Source: Hymenobacter sp. BT18
GTDB taxonomy: Bacteria > Bacteroidota > Bacteroidia > Cytophagales > Hymenobacteraceae
DNA: 64,000 bases
Reading direction: 5' to 3'
Assembly (NCBI RefSeq): GCF_012273015.1
Contig: NZ_CP050954.1
Location: 4,318,001-4,382,000, forward strand
In this document: positions 24,992 through 33,318 of the stretch, piece by piece
Numbering within the stretch: the first letter of the stretch is position 1
How the letters are laid out: each line of letters begins with the position of its first letter
Translations under genes and position numbers: made by a program
Notes under the pieces: model-generated
Databases searched by the model: none
What the model saw: only the letters and a program-made list of their open reading frames with translations
Told to the model about the DNA's origin: nothing

Positions 24992-27466
24992 CTAGCCCCC
25001 GAATCCGCCGCCACCTCCCTGGGGCTGGCTTTCAATTTTCTTGGGTGGCTTGGTAGCGCCGATGTACCAGGTGAAGCCCAGCCACCCCACGCGGGTCTCA
25101 TTTTTGTAACGGTTGCGCACCGTCAGATCCTCGGTGTTGATTTCGGAGCGGCTCACCTGCGTATCGAAGATGTCGGATACCCGCAGCGTGAGGGCTGCGC
25201 GGTCCTGGAACATGCGCTGACGCAGGGCTACTTCCAGGCCACCGTAGGCCAGCTGCCGGCCCTGCGCCGTGAGCGTAGCCGAGCGCCAGGAGCCGGTGAG
25301 CTGCACATCGAGGGTAGGCCGGGGCGTGAAGTTGGTGCTAAAGCGCATGGTGCCCGCCACAGTGCGGCGGTTGTTGCCCTGCTGCCCGTTGGAAGCCACT
25401 TCGCTGCGGTATAAGGATCCCGAAGCCGATACTCGCCACCACTTGGTGAGGGACTGGTTCCAGGTAGCCTCGGCCCCCAGGTTGGTGGTGTTGCCGAAGT
25501 TGCGGTAGGTTTCGGCCGTCACAATGCCGGCCTGGTTGATGCGGGTGGCCGCCGTATCAATTTCCCGTACCCGCTGCACCACATTCTGCGAAAAGCGGCC
25601 AAACAACGTACCCGTGATAGAAGCGCCCCCGCTCAGGCTCAGCTGGTGACCCAGCTCCACGTTGTGGCTGAACTCGGCGCGGAGGCCAGGGTTGCCCTGG
25701 CGGTAGGTGCGGGCATCCTGGTAAAGCTGGAAGGGCAGCTGCTCCATGAAGTTGGGCCGGTCGATGCGGCGGGCATAGCTCAGCTGCAGGCGCTGCTGGC
25801 CCGGCTCCTTGCCCAGCTCCTTGGCCAGGGTAGCCGAGGGAAACAAGCTCAGGTAATCGAGGCCCACGCGGCCGCTGCCGCCTTTTACGGTGCCGCTCAG
25901 GTTTGTGTATTCGGCCCGGAGGCCACTCTGCAGGCTATAGTTATGGCCCAGGGTGCGCTGGTAGGTTACGTAGGCCGCCGGCAGCACTTCCCGGATGTCG
26001 TAGGCCACGGACCGGGCCGCGTCAGGCTGGAAGTCGGTAGGCCGGTCGACGGGGGCCGAGGATAAGTCGGCGGTGCCGTCGTTGTCGGTCATCTGCAGCT
26101 TCAGGCCGGTTTCAATTTTGCCTTTGTCGCCGGCCAGTGGATGGGTGTAGTCGAGGGTGCCGTAGAGAATGCGCGCCGCTACTGCAAACTGCTGCCGTTG
26201 CGTAGGGGCATTGCTCAGCTGCTGGGTGAAGGGCACGTCGGCATCGATAACTACGTAGCCGGCGTTGGAAGTCAGCTCCCGGCCTTTCTGCTGGGCCCAG
26301 GTGCGGCGGTAAGAAGCATCGGCGTTCCACACCCGCACGTCCACGTCTACTTTTTGCTGGCCCAGCTGGTCGGGCTTGGCTTCGCCGTTAAGCTTGGTAG
26401 TCAGCGTCTGGGTGTTGAAGTTCTTCTCGCCCTCTTTCGACGGCGACACGCTGAAGCTCAGGCTTTGTTCCTCGCTAAGTTCGTAGTCTACCCCCAGGTT
26501 GAGGGAGTGGTTGATGCGTCGCTCAATGCCCGTGCCCTGCTGAGTGGTCTGGATAACGTCGCCATTCTCCAGGTAAGCTGTCTGGGCGCCTTTTGACTTG
26601 TCGGTGAAACGCTGGTCGCGGCCGTTGTAGCCAAAGTTCCAAGTGGCTTTGCCCTGGCGGCGGCTCAGGTTTAGGGTAGGCGAGTACTTGCTACCGTTGC
26701 CTACTACCAGCCCAATCTGCCCGTTGGTGCCGGGTTTCTTATCCTTCTTGGTAATGATGTTGATGACCCCGGCGCCGGACGCATCGTATTTGGCCGAGGG
26801 GTTGGTAATGACTTCCACCTGGGAGATGCGCGAGGCGGGCAGCTGATCGAGGCGGGGGCCCGAGCCGGCGCCGCCGTTGCTGGTGCCGGCGGGCTTGCCG
26901 TCAATCAGAATAGTGAGGTTGGAGGAGCCGCGCAAGCTCACCGTGCCGTGGGCGTCTACGGCCACGGAGGGCACGTTCTGCAGCACATTCACGGCCGTGC
27001 CGCCCACGCTGCTCAAATCTTTCTCTACGTTAATGACGCGCTTGCCAAGGTCACTTTGCACCGTTTCTTTCTGGCCCGTCACCGTCACGCCTTTCAGCTG
27101 GGTGGTAATGGGCGAAAGCGAGAAGCTGCCCAACTGCACATCCGGCGCGGCCGTGGTGAGCGTAACGCTGCGGCGCACCGGCTGGTAGCCGATAACCGAG
27201 GTTTTCACCAGGTACTTGCCCATGCCCAGCGAAGCCAGCGTGAACTTGCCATTCTCGCCGGTTTCGGCCCCCGCTACAAACGTGGAATCCTGGGCGCGCA
27301 GGACCACCACGTTGGCAAAGGGAACGGGCTGTTTATTGCTTTGGTCGAGCAGGGTACCGCTAACCGAGCCCGTAGGTTGCTGCTGAGCGGCGGCCGCCAG
27401 CGGAAAAAACATAGTGATGAGGCCCAGGCCCCGCAGGGTCCGGTAGAGTGGTAGCTGAGTTTTCAT
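24992..27466 (-). CDS. TonB-dependent receptor, outer-membrane beta-barrel family
   Basis: 824 residues from the ATG at 27466 (MKTQLPLYRTLRGLG). The signal peptide ends near AAAAQQ. The carboxypeptidase-regulatory-like domain covers about 30-115 (GSVSGTLLDQSNKQPVPFANVVV). A TonB plug region with LQNVPSVAVDAHGTVSLRG, LTILIDGKP and VEVITNPSAKYDASGAGVINIITKK follows. The remaining ~550 residues form a barrel. There is no canonical SusD partner, so it is more likely a general outer-membrane protein of the OMP_b-brl_3 type than a SusC. The substrate is unknown. It has its own promoter block at 27746-27781 and a leader of about 270 bases. Confidence 0.9.
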   Translation of the reverse strand: MKTQLPLYRTLRGLGLITMFFPLAAAAQQQPTGSVSGTLLDQSNKQPVPFANVVVLRAQDSTFVAGAETGENGKFTLASLGMGKYLVKTSVIGYQPVRRSVTLTTAAPDVQLGSFSLSPITTQLKGVTVTGQKETVQSDLGKRVINVEKDLSSVGGTAVNVLQNVPSVAVDAHGTVSLRGSSNLTILIDGKPAGTSNGGAGSGPRLDQLPASRISQVEVITNPSAKYDASGAGVINIITKKDKKPGTNGQIGLVVGNGSKYSPTLNLSRRQGKATWNFGYNGRDQRFTDKSKGAQTAYLENGDVIQTTQQGTGIERRINHSLNLGVDYELSEEQSLSFSVSPSKEGEKNFNTQTLTTKLNGEAKPDQLGQQKVDVDVRVWNADASYRRTWAQQKGRELTSNAGYVVIDADVPFTQQLSNAPTQRQQFAVAARILYGTLDYTHPLAGDKGKIETGLKLQMTDNDGTADLSSAPVDRPTDFQPDAARSVAYDIREVLPAAYVTYQRTLGHNYSLQSGLRAEYTNLSGTVKGGSGRVGLDYLSLFPSATLAKELGKEPGQQRLQLSYARRIDRPNFMEQLPFQLYQDARTYRQGNPGLRAEFSHNVELGHQLSLSGGASITGTLFGRFSQNVVQRVREIDTAATRINQAGIVTAETYRNFGNTTNLGAEATWNQSLTKWWRVSASGSLYRSEVASNGQQGNNRRTVAGTMRFSTNFTPRPTLDVQLTGSWRSATLTAQGRQLAYGGLEVALRQRMFQDRAALTLRVSDIFDTQVSRSEINTEDLTVRNRYKNETRVGWLGFTWYIGATKPPKKIESQPQGGGGGFGG

Positions 27467-27745
27467 CGGAAAGAAGGGAGGTTGGGAGGCGAAATGGGCA
27501 AAGCCGTGCCGTGCCAACGGCCGCGGTTCCGTTGGGAGGGGTGGTTGCCCGGAAGGTAGATACGAGGAGCAGGGGTACTGCCTGCGCAAAGCAGGTGTAC
27601 CAGAAAGCCAACTCCCGAGGGGCGCCGCCGAAACCAATGGTTCCCGGCTGGGACCGCGCTACCTGGCCCGATTGGCGCAGGGTGGGAGGAGCTGCCGGGG
27701 CGGACGGTGAACGTCGCACCGCCGGTGTATCAGCGAATCAATAAG

Positions 27746-27781
27746 ACAAAGGTAACAGAAGGTACTATGTAACGCAAGGTA
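27746..27781 (-). promoter_or_regulatory. Promoter with embedded operator, copy 2
   Basis: This is the same layout as copy 1. The -7 box TACCTTTG is the complement of 27747-27754, the -33 TTG lies at 27775-27777, and the palindrome TACTATGTAACGCAAGGTA is at 27763-27781. Sequence similarity continues for about 35 more bases upstream. Confidence 0.65.
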
Positions 27782-28131
27782 CTTGTGGAAATTATTTTCT
27801 GTTTCGTTGATTTTCGAGTTTGGAGCCCGAGTGAAAAGAGCTGAAAAACGGCCTTACCTAACCTTGAAGTGCGTTTTAAAGCCCTTTAACACTTTGCCAT
27901 CCTGAGTACCGCGAATAGCCAGCGCATGCTTCGACGGTAATTTTTGGCGGGCAACTCAGTCGTAAGCAGGTTCTGCACTTCGCTCACGATAAAGGGAGTG
28001 CGGATGGCTGTTTCCATATCAGGCCAGATGGAGGAGCTGGATAATCCGTTGCCTCACGCTAAAAAAAAGTCCGCACCCCGAGGAGAAACCCTGTCCGGGG
28101 ATACCCATCTGCCCCTGCAAATCCGAACACC

Positions 28132-28149
28132 CTGTCCGGAAACGGACAG
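28132..28149. promoter_or_regulatory. Upstream activator palindrome, copy A
   Basis: CTGTCCGGAAACGGACAG is a perfect 7-base inverted repeat with a 4-base spacer, inside a longer stretch shared with 35885-35917. An extra half-site CTGTCCG lies at 28091-28097, 41 bases upstream. The matching sigma-54-type promoter begins 64 bases further on. Confidence 0.75.
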
Positions 28150-28213
28150 TTTTTTTGGACGTGTAGATAGATAAACATGAGTCATATTATTGATTTTGAG
28201 GTTTTTGTAAAAC

Positions 28214-28228
28214 TGGCACTTCGCTTGG
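28214..28228 (+). promoter_or_regulatory. Sigma-54-type (-24/-12) promoter of the hlyD-like operon
   Basis: TGGCACTTCGCTTGG matches the TGGCAC-N5-TTGC consensus, with TTGG in place of TTGC. It lies about 38 bases before the adaptor start codon. Confidence 0.7.
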
Positions 28229-28265
28229 GTAGAGTGGGGTAGAACCTCTACACGACCGAACGAAA

Positions 28266-29510
28266 ATGGACAGAGCTATTTCCTCCGCTATTCAAAACCG
28301 CCGCGTCCGCCAGCGCTGGCTGCTGGTACTGGCGGCCCTGCTGGTAGTGGTTGGTGGGCTATGGGCCTTCCGCCGCGTGCTGCGCCCCAGTATCAACCAA
28401 GCCGACCTTCTCACCACTATCGTCGAAACCGGCGACGTGGAAGCTACCATCACGGCCTCCGGGGTGGTAATTCCGGCGCGGGAAGCAGTGGTGACCAGCC
28501 CCATCCAGTCGACCATCCGGCGGGTGCTGCTCACGGCCGGCGACGAGGTGAAGCCCGGCCAGCCCATCGTGGAGCTGGACAAGGAAATGACGTCTTCCAA
28601 CCTGGCTAAGCTCCAGGATGAGCAGCTGCAAAACCAGAACAAGAGCTCTGTGCTGCAACTTTCCCTGGAGCGCACCCTCAACGACCTGGAAGCCCAGGAG
28701 CAGGTGCAGCAGGAGAAGGTCCGCAGCCTGCAGTCGGCCCTGCGCGATGAGCAGCACCTGCTGGGCATTGGCTCGGGCACCCAGGAAAACGTGCGCCAGG
28801 CCGAGCTCAACCTGAAAATTGCCCAATTAGAGTTGCAGAAAGTGCGCCGCCAGATGGCCAACCAGCGCCGCTCCAACCAGGCCGATGAGCGGGGCCTGGG
28901 CTATACCCGCCAGATCCAGGCGCGCAGCATTGCCGAGCTGGCCCGCGAGCTGCAGCAGGCCACCATCAGCGCCGACCAGGCCGGGGTGCTCACCTGGGTG
29001 AGCGAGGATGTAGGCGGGGCCGTGAGCAAAGGCCAGGTGCTGGCCCGCGTGGCCGACCTAAGCTCGTTCCGGGTGCGGGCCACCGTGGCCGATACCTACG
29101 CCGACTCCCTGCACGTGGGCGACGCCGTGCGCGTGCGCCTCGGCGGCACCGACCTGGCCGGTTCCATTGCCTCCATCAGCCCGGCCGTGGAAAAGGGCGT
29201 GGTGACGTTCTACGCCCGGCTGCGCGACAACCACCACCCCGTGCTGCGGGCCAACCAGCGTGCCGAGGTGTACGTGGTCACGCGGGCCCACCCCCGGGTG
29301 ACGCGCGTGAAAAACGGGCCCTTCTATCAGGGTGGGCGGGAGCAGTCGGTGTTTGTGTTGCAGGATGGCAACGCCGTGCGCCGCACCGTGCGCTTCGGCG
29401 ACGCCAACTTCGACTACGTGCAGGTAGTGCAGGGCCTGCGCCCCGGCGAGGAAATGATTATGACCGATATGAAGGACTACGAGCAAGTAAACGAGCTGTC
29501 TGTCAAGTAA
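28266..29510 (+). CDS. HlyD-family periplasmic adaptor (membrane fusion protein) of an efflux pump
   Basis: 414 residues. There is one N-terminal membrane segment (about 17-37, WLLVLAALLVVVGGLW). It is followed by a lipoyl-like half (VVIPAREAVVTSPIQSTIRRVLLTAGDEVKPGQPIVELD) and a long alpha-helical hairpin rich in Gln and Leu (about 110-220). The second lipoyl half (AGVLTWVSEDVGGAVSKGQVLARV) and a beta-barrel C-terminal part come next. Such proteins bridge an inner-membrane ABC or RND transporter to a TolC channel. The TolC gene follows after 61 bases. A MacB-type ATPase and permeases lie downstream, under a twin promoter. Confidence 0.88.
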   Translation: MDRAISSAIQNRRVRQRWLLVLAALLVVVGGLWAFRRVLRPSINQADLLTTIVETGDVEATITASGVVIPAREAVVTSPIQSTIRRVLLTAGDEVKPGQPIVELDKEMTSSNLAKLQDEQLQNQNKSSVLQLSLERTLNDLEAQEQVQQEKVRSLQSALRDEQHLLGIGSGTQENVRQAELNLKIAQLELQKVRRQMANQRRSNQADERGLGYTRQIQARSIAELARELQQATISADQAGVLTWVSEDVGGAVSKGQVLARVADLSSFRVRATVADTYADSLHVGDAVRVRLGGTDLAGSIASISPAVEKGVVTFYARLRDNHHPVLRANQRAEVYVVTRAHPRVTRVKNGPFYQGGREQSVFVLQDGNAVRRTVRFGDANFDYVQVVQGLRPGEEMIMTDMKDYEQVNELSVK

Positions 29511-29571
29511 CTACTGGCCACGGACAACGAACAACTGACAACTAACCAAGCTGCTTCTGCCTTTCTGAGTT

Positions 29572-31065
29572 ATGAAAACCTCTGCCTTTTATCTGGAAGT
29601 ACTACGTCTCTGGGGCCTGCTGTTGGCTATTGTGGGCTTGATGCTGGGCGCGGCCATCAGCGCCTCAGCCCAGGCCCCGGCCCTCACACTACCCCAGGCC
29701 ATTGAGCTCACCCTGGCGCAGTCGGCCGTGGCCAAGCAGGCGGTGACGGCCCGCGAAACCAGCTACTGGCAGTACCGTACCTTCCGCGCCGACTACAAGC
29801 CCCAGCTGGCCCTGGAAGGCGTACTGCCCGATTACAGCCGCTCCATTTTGGCCGTAACCCAGCCCGATGGTACAACGAATTTTCGGGCCGTGCGCATCAA
29901 CACGTCGTACCTGGCTACTACCGCCACCCAGGCCATTGGCTTCACGGGCGGCAAAATCACAGTAGGCTCCACGCTCCAGCGCTTCGATAACCTTGAAGGC
30001 AAGCAGCGGCTCTACAACAGCAGCCCCGTGGCCCTGGGCTTTTCGCAGCCCATTGGGGCCTTCAACGCCCTGAGCTGGAACAAGCGCATTGAGCCGCTGC
30101 GCTACCAGGAATCGGGCCGCCAGTATGCCCAAGACCGGGAAACCATTGCCCAGCGCGTGACGGAGCTTTACTTCGACGTGCTGTTGCAGCAAGTGAATGC
30201 CGATGTGGCCCGTCAGAACCGCCAGGCCAGCGCCGACATGCTGCGCATGGGCCGGGAACGGTATAAGCTGGGCCGACTTTCCGAAAACGACCTGCTATTG
30301 CTGGAGCTGAACCTGCTCGGCGCCGAGCAGGCCGAAATTCAGGCCGGGGTGGAGGCCCGCCAGGCTGCCGTGCAGCTCACCAGCTACGCCGGCCTCACCC
30401 TCGACCCCGCCGTGCCGTTGGCTGTGCCGGCGCTGCTGCCCGCCCTGCAGGTTTCGGCCGATGACGCCCTCACCCAGGCCCGCCGCTACCGCCGCGAAAC
30501 CCTGCTGTTTCAGCGGCGCCTGCTCGAAGCCGACCGGGGCGTGGCCCAGGCCAAAGGCACCACCGGTTTTCAGGCCAGCCTGTCGGCCGGCTTCGGACTG
30601 GCCAGCAGCGCTGACCAGCTGGGCCGCAGCTATGTGAACCCCAACGACCAGCAGCAAGTGCGCCTGGGCTTCTCCATGCCAATTGTGGACTGGGGCAAGA
30701 CACGCGCGGCCGTGAAAACCGCCGCGCTAAGCCGCCAGCAGGTGCAGCAGCAGGTGCAGCAGGAGCAGCTCACCTTCGAGCAGACGGTGCGCGCCCAGGC
30801 TGCCCAGCTGGGCGCCCTCAACCAGCAGCTCGCCCTGGCTTCCCGTGCCGATTCCCTGGCTCAGCGCCGCTACGCTATCAGCCGGGCCACCTACCAGGTG
30901 GGCCGCATCTCCCTCACTGACCTCAACATTGCCCAGAGCGAGAAAGACCGCGCCAAGCGCGCCTACATTGCTGCCCTGCGCGCCTGCTGGGTGGCCTATT
31001 ATCAGCTGCGCACCCTCACCTTGTACGATTTCGAACGGCAGCAGCCGCTGGTGGTGGAAGGGTAG
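29572..31065 (+). CDS. TolC-family outer-membrane efflux channel
   Basis: 497 residues. A hydrophobic N-terminal signal segment is followed by the TolC/OEP pattern: ALTLPQAIELTLAQSAVAKQA and a second copy in the later half (VSADDALTQARRYRRETLL). Long amphipathic helices are present, with RMGRERYKLGRLSENDLLLLEL and RRYAISRATYQVGRISLTDL, the two structural repeats. It forms the outer-membrane duct that receives substrate from the HlyD-type adaptor encoded just upstream. The two genes form one operon with a short AC-rich spacer. Confidence 0.9.
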   Translation: MKTSAFYLEVLRLWGLLLAIVGLMLGAAISASAQAPALTLPQAIELTLAQSAVAKQAVTARETSYWQYRTFRADYKPQLALEGVLPDYSRSILAVTQPDGTTNFRAVRINTSYLATTATQAIGFTGGKITVGSTLQRFDNLEGKQRLYNSSPVALGFSQPIGAFNALSWNKRIEPLRYQESGRQYAQDRETIAQRVTELYFDVLLQQVNADVARQNRQASADMLRMGRERYKLGRLSENDLLLLELNLLGAEQAEIQAGVEARQAAVQLTSYAGLTLDPAVPLAVPALLPALQVSADDALTQARRYRRETLLFQRRLLEADRGVAQAKGTTGFQASLSAGFGLASSADQLGRSYVNPNDQQQVRLGFSMPIVDWGKTRAAVKTAALSRQQVQQQVQQEQLTFEQTVRAQAAQLGALNQQLALASRADSLAQRRYAISRATYQVGRISLTDLNIAQSEKDRAKRAYIAALRACWVAYYQLRTLTLYDFERQQPLVVEG

Positions 31066-31127
31066 GGGCACTGGTTTCTGGTAGCCGGGCAAAGGGGGAG
31101 GGGGAGCCACGGCGGGGCAGGGTTGGC

Positions 31128-31163
31128 CTCGTGAATCTCACCCTCGCCAACAGCCTTCACGAG
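31128..31163 (+). terminator. Possible hairpin after the TolC-type gene
   Basis: CTCGTGAA and TTCACGAG form an 8-base stem with a 20-base loop. No strong T-run follows. The call is tentative. Confidence 0.3.
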
Positions 31164-31203
31164 TTAGCTTCCCCTGCACAAGCAAACCTTGGGCGGCTGG
31201 CTT

Positions 31204-31223
31204 CCCTCTCCCCCAGGAGAGGG
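31204..31223. repeat. Short G/C-rich palindrome CCCTCTCC-CCCA-GGAGAGGG
   Basis: A perfect 8-base inverted repeat, followed by a GGCCGGGGGTAAGG extension that resembles intergenic repeats common in Hymenobacter genomes. It sits at the left edge of the restriction-modification cargo. Confidence 0.5.
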
Positions 31224-31260
31224 GGCCGGGGGTAAGGTATTTACCCTACATTTACCCTCT

Positions 31261-33258
31261 ATGCTATCCTTATTTGCCCCGGCGCCGGCCGCGCTGCCCG
31301 CCCCACTCGCCACCTACCAGCCTGCCCAGGCGCTGCCCGACTTCGCCACCCGCCTCGAAAAGCTGCGCAGCTGGCAGCAGCGCATTGCCTCCGGCTACGT
31401 TACCAGCCAGAAGGAGGAAGCCCTCCAGGCCGAGTTCCTGACCCTGATATTCGGGCAGGCGCTGGGCTACGAGCACGAGCGCACCGACTTCCGCCAGCTG
31501 CTGCTCGAACAGAAAACCGCCGTGGACGGCACCAAGCCCGACGGCTCCCTGGGCCACTTCGCGGCCGATGGCAAGGGCGCCCTGGGCGGCCCCACCCGCG
31601 CCGTCATCGAACTGAAGGACGCCCGCACCCGCCTCGACGCCAAGCAGAAGCTTGGGGCCAAAGGCCGCGCCGAAACCCCGGTGGAGCAGGCCTTCAGCTA
31701 CCCCTCCAAGATGGGGCCGAGCTGCCGCTGGGTACTCGTGAGCAATTTCGTGGAGCTGCGCCTGTACGCGGCCAACGACCAGACCCGCGCCGAGCTCTTC
31801 GACTTCCGCACCCTGCCCGACGACCCGGCCGCCCTCCGCCGCTTCTTTGCCCTGCTGGGCGCCCCGCAGCTGCTGCCCGCCGCCGGCCAGCCCGAGGCCC
31901 CGCTCGATGAGGCCCTGCGCCAGCGCCAGGAGCAGGAGGCCCGCATCAGCAAGGAGTTCTACAAGGACTACCGCAAGGCCCGGCGCGATTTGCTCGACCA
32001 CCTCATCGAGCAGAACCCCGCCGTGGACCCGCTCGACCTGCTGCGCCACACCCAGAAGCTGCTCGACCGCGTCATCTTCGTGTGCTTCTGCGAGGACAAG
32101 GGCATCATTCCGCGCCTCACCTTCCGGCGCCTGCTCGACGCGGTGCGGGCCAACGTGTTCGACCCCGCCGACGACAAGATTTACCGCACCGTGCGCGGCC
32201 TGTTCCGCAGCATCGACGAGGGCAACCCCCAGGCCAACATCAACCGCTTCAACGGCGGCCTCTTCGCCCCCGACGCGGCCCTGGATGCCCTCGTCATCAA
32301 GGACCGCACCCTCGGCCCGGTCATCAGCCTGGAGCAGTACGACTTCGCCTCCGAGCTGAACGTGAACATCCTGGGCCACATCTTCGAGCAGAGCCTGGCC
32401 GACCTGGAGGCCGAGCGCGCCCGCCTGCTGGGCCAGGCCCCGCCCGCCGCCAAAGAGGGCAAGCGCAAGCAGGACGGCATCTTTTACACCCCCGACTACA
32501 TCACCCGCTACATCGTGGAGCAGGCCGTGGGCGGCTGGCTGCGCGAGCGGCGCCAGGAGGCCGGCCTGGAGGCGCTGCCCGACCTGACCGAGGCCGACCG
32601 GGCCAGCATCCGGGTGCGGCAGGGCGGCAAGGGCCTGCTGAAACCGGAGCCACGCGTCCAAAAACATATCGATGCCTGGGAAGCCTACGGGCAGCGCCTG
32701 CGCGGCATCCGGGTGCTCGACCCGGCCTGCGGCTCCGGGGCCTTCCTCAACGAAGCCTTCACGTACCTGCTGCGCGAGGGCGAAACCGTGAACCAGGCCC
32801 TGGCCGAGCTGCGCGCCGGGCAGTTTGAGGTGTTCGACCTCGACCGCCACATCCTGCAGCACAACCTCTACGGCGTGGACCTCAACCCCGAGTCGGTGCA
32901 GATTACCCGCCTCAGCCTCTGGCTGCAAACCGCCAACCCCGGCCGCCCCCTCACCTCCCTCGACCACGGCATCCGCTGCGGCAACTCCCTCATCAGTGAC
33001 CCCGCCGTGGCCGGCGACCGGGCCTTCGACTGGCACGCCGCCTTCCCCGAAGTCTTCGCCGCTGGCGGCTTCGACGTGGTGGTGGGGAATCCGCCGTATG
33101 TAAGGGTACAGAATATTCCTTATAATCAAATAGATTATTTCAAATCAGTTTATCATAAAGTTGCTCATAAGCGAGTTGATATTTCACTGCTGTTCTTTGA
33201 ATTATCTGGTAAAATCATGAGCAAAGGGGGGTATTTATCATTTATTACATCTAATTAG
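31261..33258 (+). CDS. Type IIG-like restriction-modification enzyme, N-terminal part (ends at amber codon)
   Basis: 665 residues to a TAG at 33256. The start ATG 31261 (MLSLFAPAPAAL) fits better than an upstream ATG at 31189, which lies before a repeat. The nuclease-like region has a PD-(D/E)xK pattern: Pro-Asp94 (TKPDGSLG) and E117-x-K119 (AVIELKD). The methyltransferase part has SAM motif I DPACGSGAFL (about 485-494) and catalytic NPPY (610-613), typical of N6-adenine methyltransferases of the Eco57I class. The reading frame continues unbroken after the stop codon, so this is probably one split gene. The GC content is high until just after NPPY and then falls sharply. Confidence 0.85.
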   Translation: MLSLFAPAPAALPAPLATYQPAQALPDFATRLEKLRSWQQRIASGYVTSQKEEALQAEFLTLIFGQALGYEHERTDFRQLLLEQKTAVDGTKPDGSLGHFAADGKGALGGPTRAVIELKDARTRLDAKQKLGAKGRAETPVEQAFSYPSKMGPSCRWVLVSNFVELRLYAANDQTRAELFDFRTLPDDPAALRRFFALLGAPQLLPAAGQPEAPLDEALRQRQEQEARISKEFYKDYRKARRDLLDHLIEQNPAVDPLDLLRHTQKLLDRVIFVCFCEDKGIIPRLTFRRLLDAVRANVFDPADDKIYRTVRGLFRSIDEGNPQANINRFNGGLFAPDAALDALVIKDRTLGPVISLEQYDFASELNVNILGHIFEQSLADLEAERARLLGQAPPAAKEGKRKQDGIFYTPDYITRYIVEQAVGGWLRERRQEAGLEALPDLTEADRASIRVRQGGKGLLKPEPRVQKHIDAWEAYGQRLRGIRVLDPACGSGAFLNEAFTYLLREGETVNQALAELRAGQFEVFDLDRHILQHNLYGVDLNPESVQITRLSLWLQTANPGRPLTSLDHGIRCGNSLISDPAVAGDRAFDWHAAFPEVFAAGGFDVVVGNPPYVRVQNIPYNQIDYFKSVYHKVAHKRVDISLLFFELSGKIMSKGGYLSFITSN

Positions 33259-33318
33259 TTTGTAACGACAGAATATGGGGAGTCGGTAAGGAAATTTATT
33301 CTTGACTATTTTGGGATA

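Larger units (their letters stand above)
27467..28265. other. 799-base gap with two divergent regulatory regions
   Basis: It holds the leader and promoter of the TonB receptor gene (to 27781) and the sigma-54-type regulatory region of the efflux operon (28091-28228). Between them (27820-28085) no gene or repeat was recognised. Confidence 0.5.

Noticed and set aside
24553..25101. Minus-strand frame of 182 codons with two hydrophobic stretches
   Set aside because: It overlaps the end of the TonB receptor gene and runs across that gene's strong terminator; no family is recognised and no good start is seen.
31270..33129. Very long minus-strand frame opposite the restriction-modification gene
   Set aside because: It is a composition effect of GC-rich codons on the plus strand; it is Gly/Ala/Val-rich and lacks domain motifs, while the plus frame has clear catalytic motifs.
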